Of a stretch of 64,000 nt of DNA, positions 22,691 to 47,212 are shown one piece after another. Source of the DNA: Urechis unicinctus (Eukaryota; Annelida; Polychaeta; Xenopneusta; Urechidae); contig CM067354.1 in NCBI GenBank assembly GCA_034190875.2, positions 48,785,408 to 48,849,407 of the forward strand, read 5' to 3'. Within the stretch, counting starts at the first letter, position 1, and every line of letters begins with the position of its first letter. A program made the translations under genes and the position numbers. Below the pieces are notes generated by a model, which saw nothing but the letters and a program-made list of their open reading frames with translations, searched no databases and was not told the DNA's origin.

Positions 22691-24130
22691 TGATTATGGT
22701 AAGTCATACTAAAGGAACGACAAATGACTGTCAAAACAGATGCATTGTGGGGCTGAATTTCCAATTCCGATATGACGTCAGACATATACACATTGTCAGT
22801 ATAATCTCTTAACATGCGCGGCGCGCCGATGTAAAACCAGTTGCAGAACTACTGACCCAAACGCTAAGAGACTAGCGGCGGCAAGACAAAAAGTTTGCGG
22901 TTGCAAACGCACTAAAACTCGACACTGTTGAGTGCTAATAACATTTAATAACACGCCGGTCACGTGGTGACACACCTCTATAATATGACTTGCATAAATA
23001 AATGTTAATGTACTTCTCAGGATGGCAAACGTTGGCCTAAATCAATAGGCAGTGATGCAAACTTGAAAATGACTTAACTTGAAGTTTGACTGAGCAGATG
23101 GTCTATTCAATGAGCTCCACGTGCGAATCCGGTCTCGATGTTAAGTTCGAATACACCAAGAAATGTTATCGCTGCATATCTGATAAAGAGATACAATTTC
23201 TGAAACTTGATTTCTTACAGTTGTCAGTTTCTGTGTTTTCAGGGGTTTAATGTGTGACCCGAATTCTGGCACATATCCCCCTGCAATTAAACCAGTGTGG
23301 AATATCCTGATCGATACACAGAGCCACCGCCTTGGAAAGAAACGCAGGGTGTACAGATTTGTGTTGACCACTCACAAGTGTTGACATCCTTCTGTACACA
23401 TGAACTGAAACCAGGGAAATAAAGCCTACACAGCCATTAGTACTGGGCAGAAATCAATCGAGCCTGTGGTTATTACAGCTGACGGAAGACTATAAAGCCA
23501 ACAAAATGTTTAATATACTAACATTGCGTTAGTTAATATAAGCGATGTTTATGCGAATTTAGATTAATGATTTTTTCAGCTTATGAATTGACCTGCAGCG
23601 TTCCGGAAAAGCGGAAGTAGGAGAGGTTTGTCTAGACTTGCCTTCGCTAGCAGAAGCTGACATCGACCATCTATTATATGCACTATAAATAGTACCTTTG
23701 ATTCAAAACATAACTCATTTCGAAGGATATAAATAACAAAGTTAGTATCCAACAAAATACTTCATTTTCGCCAAATAATGTCTAGCTAATAGCTGATTCA
23801 ATGTACCGGAAATAATTGACAGAAACCAACGAAAAAAGCTATCATGGCTACCACTGTACGAGGTGTGAGAGGACAGACAAAGGTAGTCGCCCAATCGATA
23901 TGAGAGTGCTTTCATGCGAGCTGCAATTGCATGCATCTATTGTGATATTACCCACAATACAATGACACAGACAGGGAACAGACTCAGTTTCAGTTGAACT
24001 GAAATCGAAGGACATGGGAAACCGCCACATTTTTCAATAACTAAATTTCATTACTCTGTTTTTACTTTTAGTTACTTTATGTCATGTAGTTACATATTAT
24101 GTCATCATCAGTTATGTTGAGTGTGCGTGT
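22691..24130. other. no gene seen
   Basis: AT-rich unique DNA with short ORFs of at most 76 codons. No splice-bounded exon, RNA gene or repeat family member could be supported. Confidence 0.35.
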
Positions 24131-24134
24131 GTGT

Positions 24135-24229
<95 letters not shown>

Positions 24230-24703
24230 GAGTATATGTGTGTGTGTGTTTGTGTGTATGTGAGTGAGTTATCGTATGTGTGTGTGTTTGTGTGCTTGTG
24301 TATATGTGCTTGTATATGTGTGTGTGTTCTTAAGGTTCTGTAAATGGCCTGTTTCAAGAAGCGGGATCAACAGTAGTATGTTAGATATATATATATATAT
24401 AGAGATTCATATATATATATTCATATATATATACATAGAGACATATATATAGCATATATATATAGATATAGAGATTCAGATATATATACATATATATATA
24501 TATAGATATATAGGGGTATAGATAGAGAAACATATATATATACATATATATATATATAGATATATATATAGAGAGACATATATACATATATCCTCTATAG
24601 AGACATATATAGAGAGATTTTCTATAGAGAGATCTTATAGATCTATCTAGAGAGAGAGAGATATATAGATATCTCTCATCTATAGAGAGAGATTAGGAGA
24701 TCT

Positions 24704-24734
<31 letters not shown>

Positions 24735-25151
24735 TATATATAGATAGATATAGGATAGATCTAGAGATCAGATCTATAGATAGATATATAGAGAGGAGAG
24801 AGAGATATAGAGATAGATATATATAGAGAGAGATATATCTAGAGATAGATCTCTATATATCTAGAGATCTCTCTGTGTATCTAGAGATAGATATATATAT
24901 ATATAGATACAGAGAGATATATCTCTCTCCCCCCTCTATCTATATCAGAGATAGATAGACAGATATATATATATATATATATATATACATATCCCTCTAT
25001 ATAGATTATATATCTCTATAGATATATATATCTCTAGATATATACTATATATATAGAGAGATATCTCCATATATATATCTATATATATCTATATCTCTCT
25101 ATATATATATCTCTATCTATCTATATATCTCTATATATATATCTATATATA

Positions 25152-25182
<31 letters not shown>

Positions 25183-25210
25183 CTATATATATATCTCTAT
25201 ATATATATAT
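24131..25210. repeat. TA / GT / GAGA low-complexity tract
   Basis: A pure (TA)n of about 95 bases at 24136-24225 is followed by TGTG, then about 800 bases of TATATAGA/GAGATATC mixtures. The same composition separates the three tandem units at 31300-31650 and 37530-37896. It therefore forms the left flank of the triplication. Confidence 0.95.
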
Positions 25211-25705
25211 ACAGGTGAGTGCATCTTGAAGAGAGATACAGGGTATCCTGTAAGTGGCAGTTGGTGTAATCCATTATACTTGAGCCAGCGCAGTGATAGG
25301 ATTTCCCATGCTATATGGATTTAGTATTGTATATGACAGATTCTATAACAACCAGATGAAGTACGGGGAGGGCTGGAATGATTTATCATTATCAATATTT
25401 ACCATGTATCGATATTAGGAAAGACAGTTTGTGAGTAAATGGTGCGTGGGTGGGGGGTTGAGGCTGTGGAATCCCTGGCTCACCTCCCTAGGGAACGTAC
25501 CTGAAAAGATTTAGATGGTGTCTGCGTTTCAGTGATGACCATCAGAATGACATGACGAGATGTCAGGGATGAATGTCAAACAGGCGAGTTAAGGGGTCCT
25601 CACACAGATTTTTTCTTCAATCCCTTGGAGCACTTGGTAGCATGCTTCTCATATTTATCGAAACGTGTCTTCATTAGTTCCGCCATGCATGCCCCCTTAC
25701 TGTCA

Positions 25706-25950
25706 GGAATAATCTAAATACCCTTTCCAAAAGAAACGAAGACGACGAACCAATTTTGCAGGAATTTGATCTTTGGCTGTGGTTATAGTATTGTCATCGT
25801 ACTTTTCCATAAATTTATCACCATGAATATTGTCTACATCGAGTTCATAATCCTTCCAATCAATGAAGTCGCTATCTGCAAATCTATTCGATGAATTTTC
25901 TTCTAAATCTCGTAACTTTCGTCTAGGTCTTCCAGCCGTGCCGCGATTTT
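25706..25950 (-). pseudogene. coding fragment 1 of the tandem unit (unknown)
   Basis: A minus-strand frame is open for about 80 codons between a TAA and a TGA (25703-25705), without an ATG. Its composition is protein-like: GRPRRKLRDLEENSSNRFAD, then DFIDWKDYELDVDN and ITTAKDQIPAKLVRRLRFFW. It is conserved in copies B and C with mostly synonymous or conservative differences. In B and C the terminal stop is displaced a few codons. I do not recognise the family. Next to fragments 2 and 3 it is likely part of a decayed mobile element. Confidence 0.35.
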
Positions 25951-26779
25951 AACGAATGAACAGGAACTGACTTCTGCGCTTGCGCGACTTACTTTTGTTT
26001 TACCCCTGTGGCCAGCCAGTGGAGCTCACGTATACTCCTGCACGCCCCCTGTCAAGCGTAAGGAAAAGCAAACGCTGCTGAGGTCTACACACATTGTGTA
26101 CGGCTGACCTTCGCAGGACGTTTTTGGACGGTGTACCCCATGGGCACTGTCCTATGTATGCACAACTACAGCAATACAGCTTTCTGCATTGAAGAAAATA
26201 GTGCAGTTTTCAATACTTAAATACACATGGCAAATTGAATACCCTTCCAAAATTCCAATTAATATGATAAAATATAGTAAAAATTCATCAATTTAGCAAA
26301 TTTTAATAAATGCTGCTCGATGATTCAGGCTAAATATGATAAAGTATTCATGCGCAAACCGCCGTTCCGCATGAGATCTGGTCGCCAGACGAAAAACTGT
26401 ACTAAATAAAAGATTCCCTTCTCAAAACTTTATGTGCGTGTTACCAAAACAAAAAGAAAATGCGTGTGTATGCTTTTGTTTATAAGACGTGTGTAAAAAG
26501 ATATCTACAAATTCAAAACATCGAATATATTACTGCGCAGTGCGGGATGACGGCACCGTCCACCAGCACTTTCAGTGCTTTGATTCACTCCTGGTTTATG
26601 TAACTCCTTGATATCACTGAATACATTTCTCAGCTCTCCAAATCTATTTCTCTTCTACCAGATAATTTACTTCTTTCTTCAATTCTATTTCACAACTTTC
26701 AAGCGCTGCAATACGCTCGCCGTTTGTATTCTGGGTGTTCATTCTTTATCTGACAAGATTTTTTCTACTTAAAAATGTA

Positions 26780-27120
26780 CTCATCGTCGCCACAGTTTAC
26801 TGTACAGCTAATTTTTGCATGAAAGCGGTGCGGACTTCGTCTCGTCCACTCTGTATTGGCGAGTTTTTGTCTCATCATCAATGATTACGATGGTGTGGGC
26901 CTTGTGTGCTCCAGCCTGGATCTCTTTTTTTATCAGACGGAACTTAAATAGCTCGGTAACAATTAGCTCGAATTCTTCATCAGAGTTCTTCCCGTCGGTA
27001 ATTGCGGTAGATATATAACTTACAATTGTGTCAAGGTTGCTGTCGGCCAGAACTTTGTTGTGCTTCTTGGCAGCTCAGGATATAGCGGTGCTGGCGATGC
27101 GGATGGTTGGTTTCATACTG
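26780..27120 (-). pseudogene. coding fragment 2 of the tandem unit (element-like, coiled)
   Basis: The minus strand reads MKPTIRIASTAIS, a stop, then KKHNKVLADSNLDTIVSYIS and DEEFELIVTELFKFRLIKKE up to a stop. The pattern (HNK-x-L...L-x-T-I...I-S-x-A...D-E-F) resembles short proteins I remember from repetitive elements of aquatic invertebrates and cnidarians; this was not searched. Further minus-strand frames (ALESCVKELKEEVHYLVEEK) follow near 26690, better preserved in B (33133-33339). Internal stops make it a remnant. Confidence 0.35.
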
Positions 27121-27411
27121 AGTCTATATGTCTACAAGTCACGCTCAATTAGGAGTAGCGCTACTGAACAGGTCGCTCCTCTGTTTGGAGTGGTTGTATA
27201 AAAGTTGATAACACTGCCCCGCGCCAACTGTAAAGGTTGGCCGTAAGATATTACAGCAGCTCGTTGGTCAATAGGCTTACTTATCTATACCACTTAATTT
27301 GTCCTATTTATAACAGGAACGACTACTAAAACATCATCATCAGCGCCCACACCAGAAGACAACTGTTATAATACTGTGGAGGATGTAATGATGCAATTTA
27401 TAATTTGTGAC

Positions 27412-27516
27412 CAGGTGAAAATGTCTGGATTCGAACCCAGGACCCTCTGCTGACAAGGCACGTCGCTCAACCAATTACTGAGACCTGTGTTCGATCCCAG
27501 CAGACACTTTCACCTG
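27412..27516. repeat. tRNA-like inverted-repeat element (copy A)
   Basis: The element starts CAGGTGAAAATGTCTGG and ends CCAGCAGACACTTTCACCTG, an imperfect 27-base inverted repeat. Each arm contains a B-box-like word: GGGTTCGAATCCAGAC on the minus strand and TGTTCGATCCCAGCAGAC on the plus strand. The minus strand also has an A-box-like TTGGTTGAGCGACG at the right spacing. It resembles two tRNA-derived 3' halves head to head rather than a working tRNA (no acceptor stem). Copies lie at 33870-33974 and 40117-40221. Confidence 0.6.
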
Positions 27517-27679
27517 TATCGTTAAGGGCCTTAGAACACGAGGATGTCCTTAAGTATGCGGGGTCAAAGGTTAACTTTGTGTTTGGCATATGACTTTACA
27601 TGGCTCCCAGTAACATGCAGATGTACATTGGGTAAATTGCCGAGTACAGAAACCTGGTTATAATTGCAACTGACGAGCA

Positions 27680-27930
27680 TCAGATTGGGCTCAACGATAG
27701 CGTAAACGACTATGACAGCCCACTGCCGGCGCCTCCTGGTGACAATACTACTGCAAAGCCGCAGCCAATGCCCAAAAAATGGTTCCACTTAAACAGGCGG
27801 CATGAGCAACATCCCACAAAGAGGAAAACACCGTTAGCTGCTCAGATCAACAAGGTGCCCTTATCCCCATTCGATTCTAGGAGGTGGATCGACGCGAATG
27901 GAATAGACACTGGCGTATGGACATAAGGAT
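27680..27930 (+). pseudogene. coding fragment 3 of the tandem unit (element ORF C-terminus)
   Basis: A plus-strand frame is open for about 85 codons after a TAA and ends at TAA near 27926. It includes TDEHQIGLNDSVNDYDSPLP, then QPMPKKWFHLNRRHEQH and INKVPLSPFDSRRWIDANGI. The NK-x-x-LS-x-(F/D)D-x-(K/R)R-x-x-x-x-x-G-x-x-T pattern recalls C-termini of long ORFs in invertebrate mobile elements; this is from memory, not searched. It is preserved in copies B (about 34138-34388) and C (about 40385-40635) with very few changes. It points away from fragments 1 and 2. Confidence 0.4.
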
Positions 27931-28919
27931 AAACTTAAATGGGTGGGGATAATGGCCGAGACGCTCGCTACTGTTTTCTATGCGTGGTCGCTCGCCCTGT
28001 GGGGGAGGGCTCGCTACTGTAGTTACCTCTATGCTCCCAAAAGGGACAAGTCATAATGGGGCCTAATACTCGTTACAGCGGTGAGCTGTGCCAGAAACGC
28101 CCTTTTATATACTACTAAAAGATATATTGCCTTGGAAGAATACAATACTTAGTCGTTATGTAAGGAATCATCTTTATCGAATTGCAGCCATTTTGCTAAC
28201 AAGAAATAAATAATAATTCTTCTTGGAAATAGAAATAACAACAATCTTCGCACTGGGTTTTGTTGGGGCTTTATACATAGCCTGATTACAACACACGCTG
28301 TGTGTCAGCAACTAAGATATGAATCTGGATCAAGGATTAAAAATGCTAATTTTCTTGGCGAACCACCAGCCGTCACCGACATGAATCTCATCCCTCTTGC
28401 CCTGATAACGGATGCAGCAGGATTTTCAGTGTGGATTGATGCAATATTGATTCTTCAGGGAAGAGGCCTTACCACTGCATGTCCATAATGGATCCCTTGT
28501 TGAATAGGTAATAACTTTAAATCATTATTTACCTGTGGGGCAGATAAGAATGTTGCTTGACGCCTGGGACAATTTAACCTGTACCCTTCAAGCATCAGTT
28601 ATCTAAATGATCTTGTTTTGGTTGTGATAGGTGTGACTCGCTACAGCTGTAGTCCTCTGATCTGCCAACGAGAGAGAAGTGACCATCACGACGCGTGACC
28701 AGCTCTTACATCAGCCGATTCGTGAACTTTACAATTTAATGTTTATATGCCAATAACGGCCATCCATATCAACAGTGAGTGGGTTGTGTTTAGCCAGTGA
28801 GTTTTGTTGCAACAAGGAATGAAATAGGTTGTGAGAGAGCGAGTGTGGTTGGTTGGGTACGGACACATGGGTACGAACAAGTGCGATAAGGCGTTATGAT
28901 TGGTCATAATGATGATCAA

Positions 28920-29126
<207 letters not shown>

Positions 29127-29594
29127 GACATTTGTACTACCTGTTATTGGTTAAATATAAGTATGGCAGTTCAAAAAAATGCGAAACAAATTTGTTACCT
29201 CCACCAGGCAGGTTAGAGTTAGTAAATCGGTCTCGTATCTATTGTCTTGCCCATTTTTAACGTTTTACAGAAGTAAATTTATGAAATAACACTGTGTATT
29301 TTACATCAGCAAATTAAATGTACTTGACGTTTAATACAGAAAGAGAACGCATCTCATTATTTCGAAAATAGACTCACTTCTAACTCATAAAGTTCTCGGT
29401 GCAGTATTTGAATCCAGCTATTGATTTTATGTTGAAAAAACACATTTTCAATTGGTCATGAATAATATTTTTCCATACACCGATAGCCATTTGATACACA
29501 GTCCTAACTGGATTTACTGCCCAAGACATAAATCATAATCGGTTCATCGAATATTAATTACGCCATGATGCTAGATAAATCGGCATGGGTTAAT

Positions 29595-29822
<228 letters not shown>

Positions 29823-30104
29823 TACTTTTCCCCCACTGTGTAGACTCCATTGAAAGCCAATACACAAACATTCCAAACATTTACTTTTTAACAGAATGTC
29901 ATGAATTACAAATGCATGAAAGACAAGAGGAGTCAGTGACAAGTGTCCTGATGTATTCCCATGTGTGATGGGGAGGAGGGAGAGGGCCGGTAGGTGGGCG
30001 GCAAAGGGATATTATTGAAAAACTTACGTTATGTGTAATTAAAACCATGTATATTATCAATTGTTGGTTTGTTATCATTCATTGTATAGATCAATTACTT
30101 GATG

Positions 30105-30410
30105 TTGTTGGTATGACGTTGAGTTGTCATTGTGACGTCCATAAGACGTTGTCAGCGATACGGGGGAGAAACGTTGTTAATATCAGCGCGATGTGGAGGG
30201 GGTGGTGCGAGTGTGACGTCGTCTTGGTGTTATGATTGTGACGGCGCTATGATGTTGCAATAATGATGTCATAAAAACTTCTATATCCCACCTCCTCTCA
30301 ACCAAAACGTGACGTCTGACGTTGTGACAAGGTCTTTCCAATACGGTCATAATGTGTCGTGCTGGTGTAGAACTAATGTCATAACGTGTTTTGATACTCG
30401 CGTCATCAAT
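30105..30410. promoter_or_regulatory. TGACGTC-rich region (copy A)
   Basis: About ten TGACG/CGTCA words lie within 300 bases, including full or near-full CRE-like TGACGTCC, TGACGTCG, TGACGTCT and GATGTCAT. The cluster is retained in copies B (about 36335-36640) and C (about 42650-42945). Density this high suggests an ATF/CREB-binding element or a CpG-decay-resistant repeat. No gene next to it is identified. Confidence 0.3.
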
Positions 30411-30757
30411 TAAAAATATTGAGTAAACGTGGTCGGCCGTGCTCTTTGAATATCAGTTCAGATATGTGAAGAAAAAAAATATTCCTCTTAAGACAAACTC
30501 CGTTCCCGATTACAACCAGGCGTGATATGCCCTTGCGGTTAAAAATAGGCTCTGTGACGATGGTCTAGGATGGACGGGACATCCCAGGTTGATTAGTAAT
30601 CAGGCTTCCGGTATACGTATCAACTAGCCCAAATGACCAACAGTCGATCGAATACAACCTTGTTGTTGTTAACAGGTAGCGTAAGCTCCACTTGGTTCAA
30701 AGAGCTAAGTAATCAACATTCCAAACCGATGACAGTGATAGCTAGGTAACGTATGCA

Positions 30758-30999
30758 CTTGCGGTCGCTAGCACCAGCGGTCGTTCTCTGATAGTGATAA
30801 TGTCAAGAATTCTGTTTTGTCAGAACCGCGCCAATTCACAACAACGATGATGTAAGCTAAGATGTTGAAAATCTGTCACTTGCGGTCGTTAGCACCAGCG
30901 GTCGTTCTCTGATAGTGATAATATCAAGTAATCAGTTTGTCAGAACCGCGCCAATTCACAACAACGATGGTGTTAGCTAAGATGATGAGCATCTGTCTG
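30758..30999. repeat. internal 121-bp tandem duplication in unit
   Basis: CTTGCGGTCGCTAGCACCAG at 30758 recurs at 30879 (GTCGTTAGCACC). Each is followed by GTTCTCTGATAGTGATAAT and AACCGCGCCAATTCACAACA. Copy B keeps both repeats (36988 and about 37109). Copy C has only one (about 43299). Confidence 0.85.
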
Positions 31000-31300
31000 G
31001 TTTTCATTCGTAAACCACTAGCTTGGTTTCCGATTAATTAAATACCGAACGGCTGTTACCGTCTTTAATTGTATACCAGAAGTTCTGACGTACCAAATTG
31101 TTTATCACGAAGCGCTTCCGGTTCACTGACCGCGAGAACATGGCCGTGGGCTGTGGGTAAGGGTGCACAGGTGACGCAAGAGTTATTACGAAGGGTCATG
31201 ATTCAACCATTGAAACTCCCGAAAACACATCGCTTGTGGTTTCATGTGAAAAAAAATAATTGCGACGCTTCATATTTATATATTTGCATTAATATAGGGG

Positions 31301-31555
31301 CATTAATATATATATATATATAGATATATATATATATATATATATATATAGATATCTATATATATATAGATATAGATATAAATATACATATATACACATA
31401 TAGACATAGATAGATATTTATAGATCTTTCTCTAGATTAGATCTTTTCTCTCTCTATATCTCTATTTCTCTCTATTTATATCTCTATATATATCTATATC
31501 TCTCTTTCTCTATCTCTTTCTATTTCTTATATATTATTCTCTATATATAGATATA

Positions 31556-31646
<91 letters not shown>

Positions 31647-31650
31647 ATAT
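31301..31650. repeat. TA-rich spacer between units A and B
   Basis: TATAGATATATC and CTCTATTTC low-complexity DNA, same composition as 24380-25210. Confidence 0.95.
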
Positions 31651-37530
<5,880 letters not shown>

Positions 37531-37532
37531 GC

Positions 37533-37567
<35 letters not shown>

Positions 37568-37896
37568 TATATATATATATATATATATAAGAAAGATACA
37601 TATAGAGACAGATATATATACATATATAGAGAGGGATATATAGGAGATATAGATATCCTATTTTATATATCTATATCTATATCTCTCTCTTTTATTTCTA
37701 TAGGAGAGATATATATAGATATATATCTCTTTTCTCTATTTATATATATCTTTCTATCTATTTCTTTCTCTCTATCTATCTAGATCTCTCTCTCTCTCTC
37801 TCTAGAGATATATCTCTATCTCTCTATCTCTATCTATCTATATCTCTCTATATATATCTCTATATATATATATATCTATATATATATAAACACCAT
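37531..37896. repeat. TA/CT-rich spacer between units B and C
   Basis: TATATAGA, TCTCTCTATC and related low-complexity sequence, the counterpart of 31301-31650. Confidence 0.95.
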
Positions 37897-43710
<5,814 letters not shown>

Positions 43711-45180
43711 ATTTAGATTAAACCACAATAATAAACTCCCACAACCAGCCCCAATCCGTTGCCACAGTTGCGAGAAGTCGCAAAGAATTTTGTGTGCGTC
43801 TGAATTACTATCAGATATATGTTATAACCTTGTGATTATGTAAGAGATGCCGGGGGGTGGTTCGAATTCATGCTATCCAAATCCCTTTTTGAAATTAAAC
43901 ATTAGTTGTGACAATCTTGCCAAAATTTGTATTTTTCAAAAAAAAAGAACTGTTACTTGTGATTTAATTCGATTCATGTACCGGAAATCGGCGCGAACGG
44001 AATACATAAAAATTCAACATGGACATTTACATATGTATGTTGCGTTGTTTTAGATCCAACCAAATGAATGATAGCTCAGGATATGGTACATATTGATTCT
44101 GAACCGGCACAATCATACCACTACCTTTAACTAATTCGCTGTATTATCTGTATCAAACACGATTAACAAAGACGGCAATGCTTTCCTCAGTGGGATCCCT
44201 AGCTGTCATAATGGCAATTGTTTGGGTCTATAGTTTCACTATGAACACTGGTCCAGCGTACTGCGATCAAACGGGGCCCGTATATCAGCCAAACCGTACT
44301 AATAATAGAAGATGTCACATTCTCACATCCCACCGACTTTAGCCTGGTATGACCTTAGTGATTTAACTTACGTACTTACACTGCGATCCAAATTGCCCAA
44401 TTTGGAAATTGATATATAGAAAAGTGGCAGTGTAATTCGCCATAATTCGTTCATTTCTGCAAATGATGGTGTACATTGGAGGGAAATTTTTAATCTGAAA
44501 AGGAGTACCGAAAAAAAGTGCGAGTCCTTCGTTGTTATTTTATTAGTTTGATATGACGTATGTATTCCTGTCTTAAAGTTCAGATATTCCTGGAAATGTT
44601 TTAGATTTGTTTTCGTTTTGTCATTCAAGTATTCTCGTTGGCCATTGAGTGCAAGCGGACGCAATCCCTAAGTGCACGTGTACCAAGTACGCATGTACTC
44701 GCTGGGTTACCCCCTGCGAATCGATGACTGAGGTTGCCCAGTGAGAACATAGAATGCAAGCGGACAGCGCTGTTGGTGGCGGTGGGGGACTCACCCATAA
44801 CATTACCGTATGAGTTATATTTCTTAGTTAAAGCAACATAATTCTTCGATTAACAGAGATAATTTGACATTCGCTGATTTCTGAATTCAACTTCTGAATA
44901 CATTTTGTAAGTCAAACAGGAAAACGTTAGGAATCGAAGGTAGCGCATTTTGTGTTTTTCACACAACTACATATTATTTCCCCGATTTTACCCTTCCATG
45001 TTAGAAAACAACATTCACACAAGCTTCGATTATATTCTGAACAATCGAATGGCCAATTTATTGCTTAGAAAAATGTAATACACCTATGATTGTAATTATT
45101 TATTTATTTTTTCAATAAGTAGTGCCCCCTCCATATTACACAGACCCCATTCATGAATCTTTGTTGTGGGGGCTACTCGC
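43711..45180. other. unique DNA upstream of the hydroxylase gene
   Basis: No gene recognised. ORFs of 60-98 codons at 44368-44803 on the minus strand lack motifs. Confidence 0.35.
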
Positions 45181-45183
45181 TGG

Positions 45184-45191
45184 TATATAAA
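45184..45191 (+). promoter_or_regulatory. TATA box of the hydroxylase-like gene
   Basis: TATATAAA followed by AAGGGG lies 83 bases before the ATG at 45274. This places a start site near 45215 and a 5' leader of about 60 bases, which fits a short intron-less gene. Confidence 0.65.
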
Positions 45192-45273
45192 AAGGGGAGG
45201 CGATCGTTGTTACAGTTTCATGGAAAGCGAAGCCGATACAAGGAAGAAGACCTAGCATCTTTCCGAGCGGAGA

Positions 45274-46271
45274 ATGACAGATAGAATAATTGAAATAGCC
45301 CTGCGGGCGCTGTACGGGCGTGAGAGTCACCAGGCCAAGCCGGCTAGCGATGTCCTATCGGAGGACAGTGGACGGAGCATCTTTGAAGCTGTACCGGGAG
45401 AATGGCGCCTTCTTCAACCTGTGTGGGATGTCTTCACAAGCAATGGTACTTTAGTTGCTTCGCCGCTTTTCCCCATCATCTTGTCAATGATCATATACTT
45501 CCTGGCCATGTTACCATGGATGGTGTTCGACTTGGTCGGCAGGGATTGGCATTGGATCCAGAAGTACAAGATCCAAACCAACGAAGTTGTCACCTGGGAG
45601 TCGGTGCGTAAAGCTATTGTTCTAACCATGTGGAACCATCTACTGTACCTTCTACCTATCTCCATTGCTCAATGGGTGTGGACCTCTAACACCGACCTCC
45701 CTATCCTCGCCCCCTCGCTCTGGGAGTTCTGCTGGCAACAGTACGCGGCACTCGTCATTTTTGATTTCGAGTACTACGCCTGGCATGCGACTCATCACCG
45801 AGTGCGTTGGTTGTACCGTCACATTCACTCAGTACACCACGAATACCACAGCCCAAGCTGTTGGGTCACCCAGTACACCCATGGGAGCTGGTATCGGTCG
45901 GCATCTTCACGACGACTTCGCCCTGGGTGTTCGGGGCTCATCCGCTCACTCAAATCAGCTTCATGCTCTTTTCGATCCTGATCAGCGTTGAGGCGCATAT
46001 CGGCTACGATCTCCCGTGGATGCCTCACCACTGGGCGCCCTTCTGGGGAGGAGTCATCAAACACGATATGCACCACCAGAAACCTCTCACCAACTTCCAG
46101 CCATTTTTCAACTGGTGGGATAAGCTGAATGGAACCGAGTGCCCTGGTGTCTTAGCGGGTGGGAAGAAATCCAAGGCGCTGCTCTCCTGGGAGAAGAAAC
46201 AGAAAGAATTGGTGGAGAAACGACGCGAGGAAAGGCAGCGACTGAAAGCAGCATCGGCCTCAAGTCAATAG
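45274..46271 (+). CDS. cholesterol 25-hydroxylase-like protein, single exon, frameshifted
   Basis: Membrane fatty-acid/sterol hydroxylase family (di-iron, ER), intron-less like vertebrate CH25H. The first frame (45274 to about 45880) has an N-terminal lead, a membrane segment (LFPIILSMIIYFLAMLPWMV), a second near LLYLLPISIAQWVW, then the histidine clusters WHATHH and HSVHHEYH. The second frame (about 45884-46271) continues WELVSVGIF, AHIGYDLPW, the third cluster KHDMHHQKPL and FNWWDKLNGTE, ending in a charged tail. The frame changes at CAGTACACCCATGGGAG (45871-45887). One base, or a 4-base ACCC unit, seems to be missing; family members have a His/Gly-Pro/Val step before Trp-Glu-Leu. All metal-ligand clusters are intact. 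This could be a recent pseudogene, an allele, or a sequence error. Expected length is about 332 aa. Confidence 0.8.
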
Positions 46272-47212
46272 TCGTGTTGCCCCCAAGTCCTCATCGTTTC
46301 AATTGCCGTGCTTTGATAGCACGATCTGATCAATTATTTGCTTAATACAAACAGGGAGCTCGAGACTTTTCGAACACGATTGGTTGATTATTTGGTAATT
46401 GCAAACCGAAATCTGGAGCTCGATACTTCTTTCTGTTCCGGTGCAGATCTATGTACAGGAACAATGCAGAATTTGGAAGTTTGTGGTGTCAATTCAACTT
46501 TTGAATCTACTTTCCAGTGTTGACGAATTTACGTTTGATTTGAGGTTATTTATTATTTATCTACAAAATGCCATTCACTGCTATGTCTTTCATTTGTAAC
46601 TCTTTTGACAGGTCTGAAATGTGGTACTTTATTGTTCAATTAACTCGCAGAACAAAGTGTAATTGAAGAGATGTATCAACGTTAACATGTTTATGTTAAA
46701 TCACTGGAAGGTTATTCCTTCAGTACAAATAAGATCATAACATATCCCTCGAATTCCAGGTAACAATCGAGAAAGTTGTTATTTATCAATGCAAGTGTGT
46801 TTTTTTCTAGTGACAATCTGTAGACGATTCTACATTGACTTGTGTGTAAGAGGTACAGAGATCGATATCGCTGCATTTTTAGAGTCATGTATATGGGCTC
46901 GTGGCTGCTAGTGCTATTTTTTTTTAAGTTCTTTAACAGATCTCAGTCAAGTAGCCTTGAAGGCGTTTGGTTATCGATGTTCTTGCTTTCATACCAAAGA
47001 AACTAGCAATAATATGAATGATGTGTGCAGTTAAAATATGAAGATGTCGGCGCTGACGTCTGATGATAACTGTTAGTACCTCACAAACACTTCATATTCA
47101 TTGTCATTTTATGTATTTATTAACGGCAATCACTAATGAAGACGGTCCTCGTGACATCTGATAAGGATTGCATCTAGCCGCTTTTTTTTGCTATGAACCT
47201 ATTTGATCGTGA

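Noticed and set aside
27421..27484. functional tRNA gene in the tandem unit
   Set aside because: No acceptor stem; the B box is duplicated in inverted orientation.
27564..27788. 74-codon minus ORF beginning MEPFFGHWLRLC (also 34022, 40269)
   Set aside because: Antisense of the better plus-strand fragment 3, which has protein-like composition.
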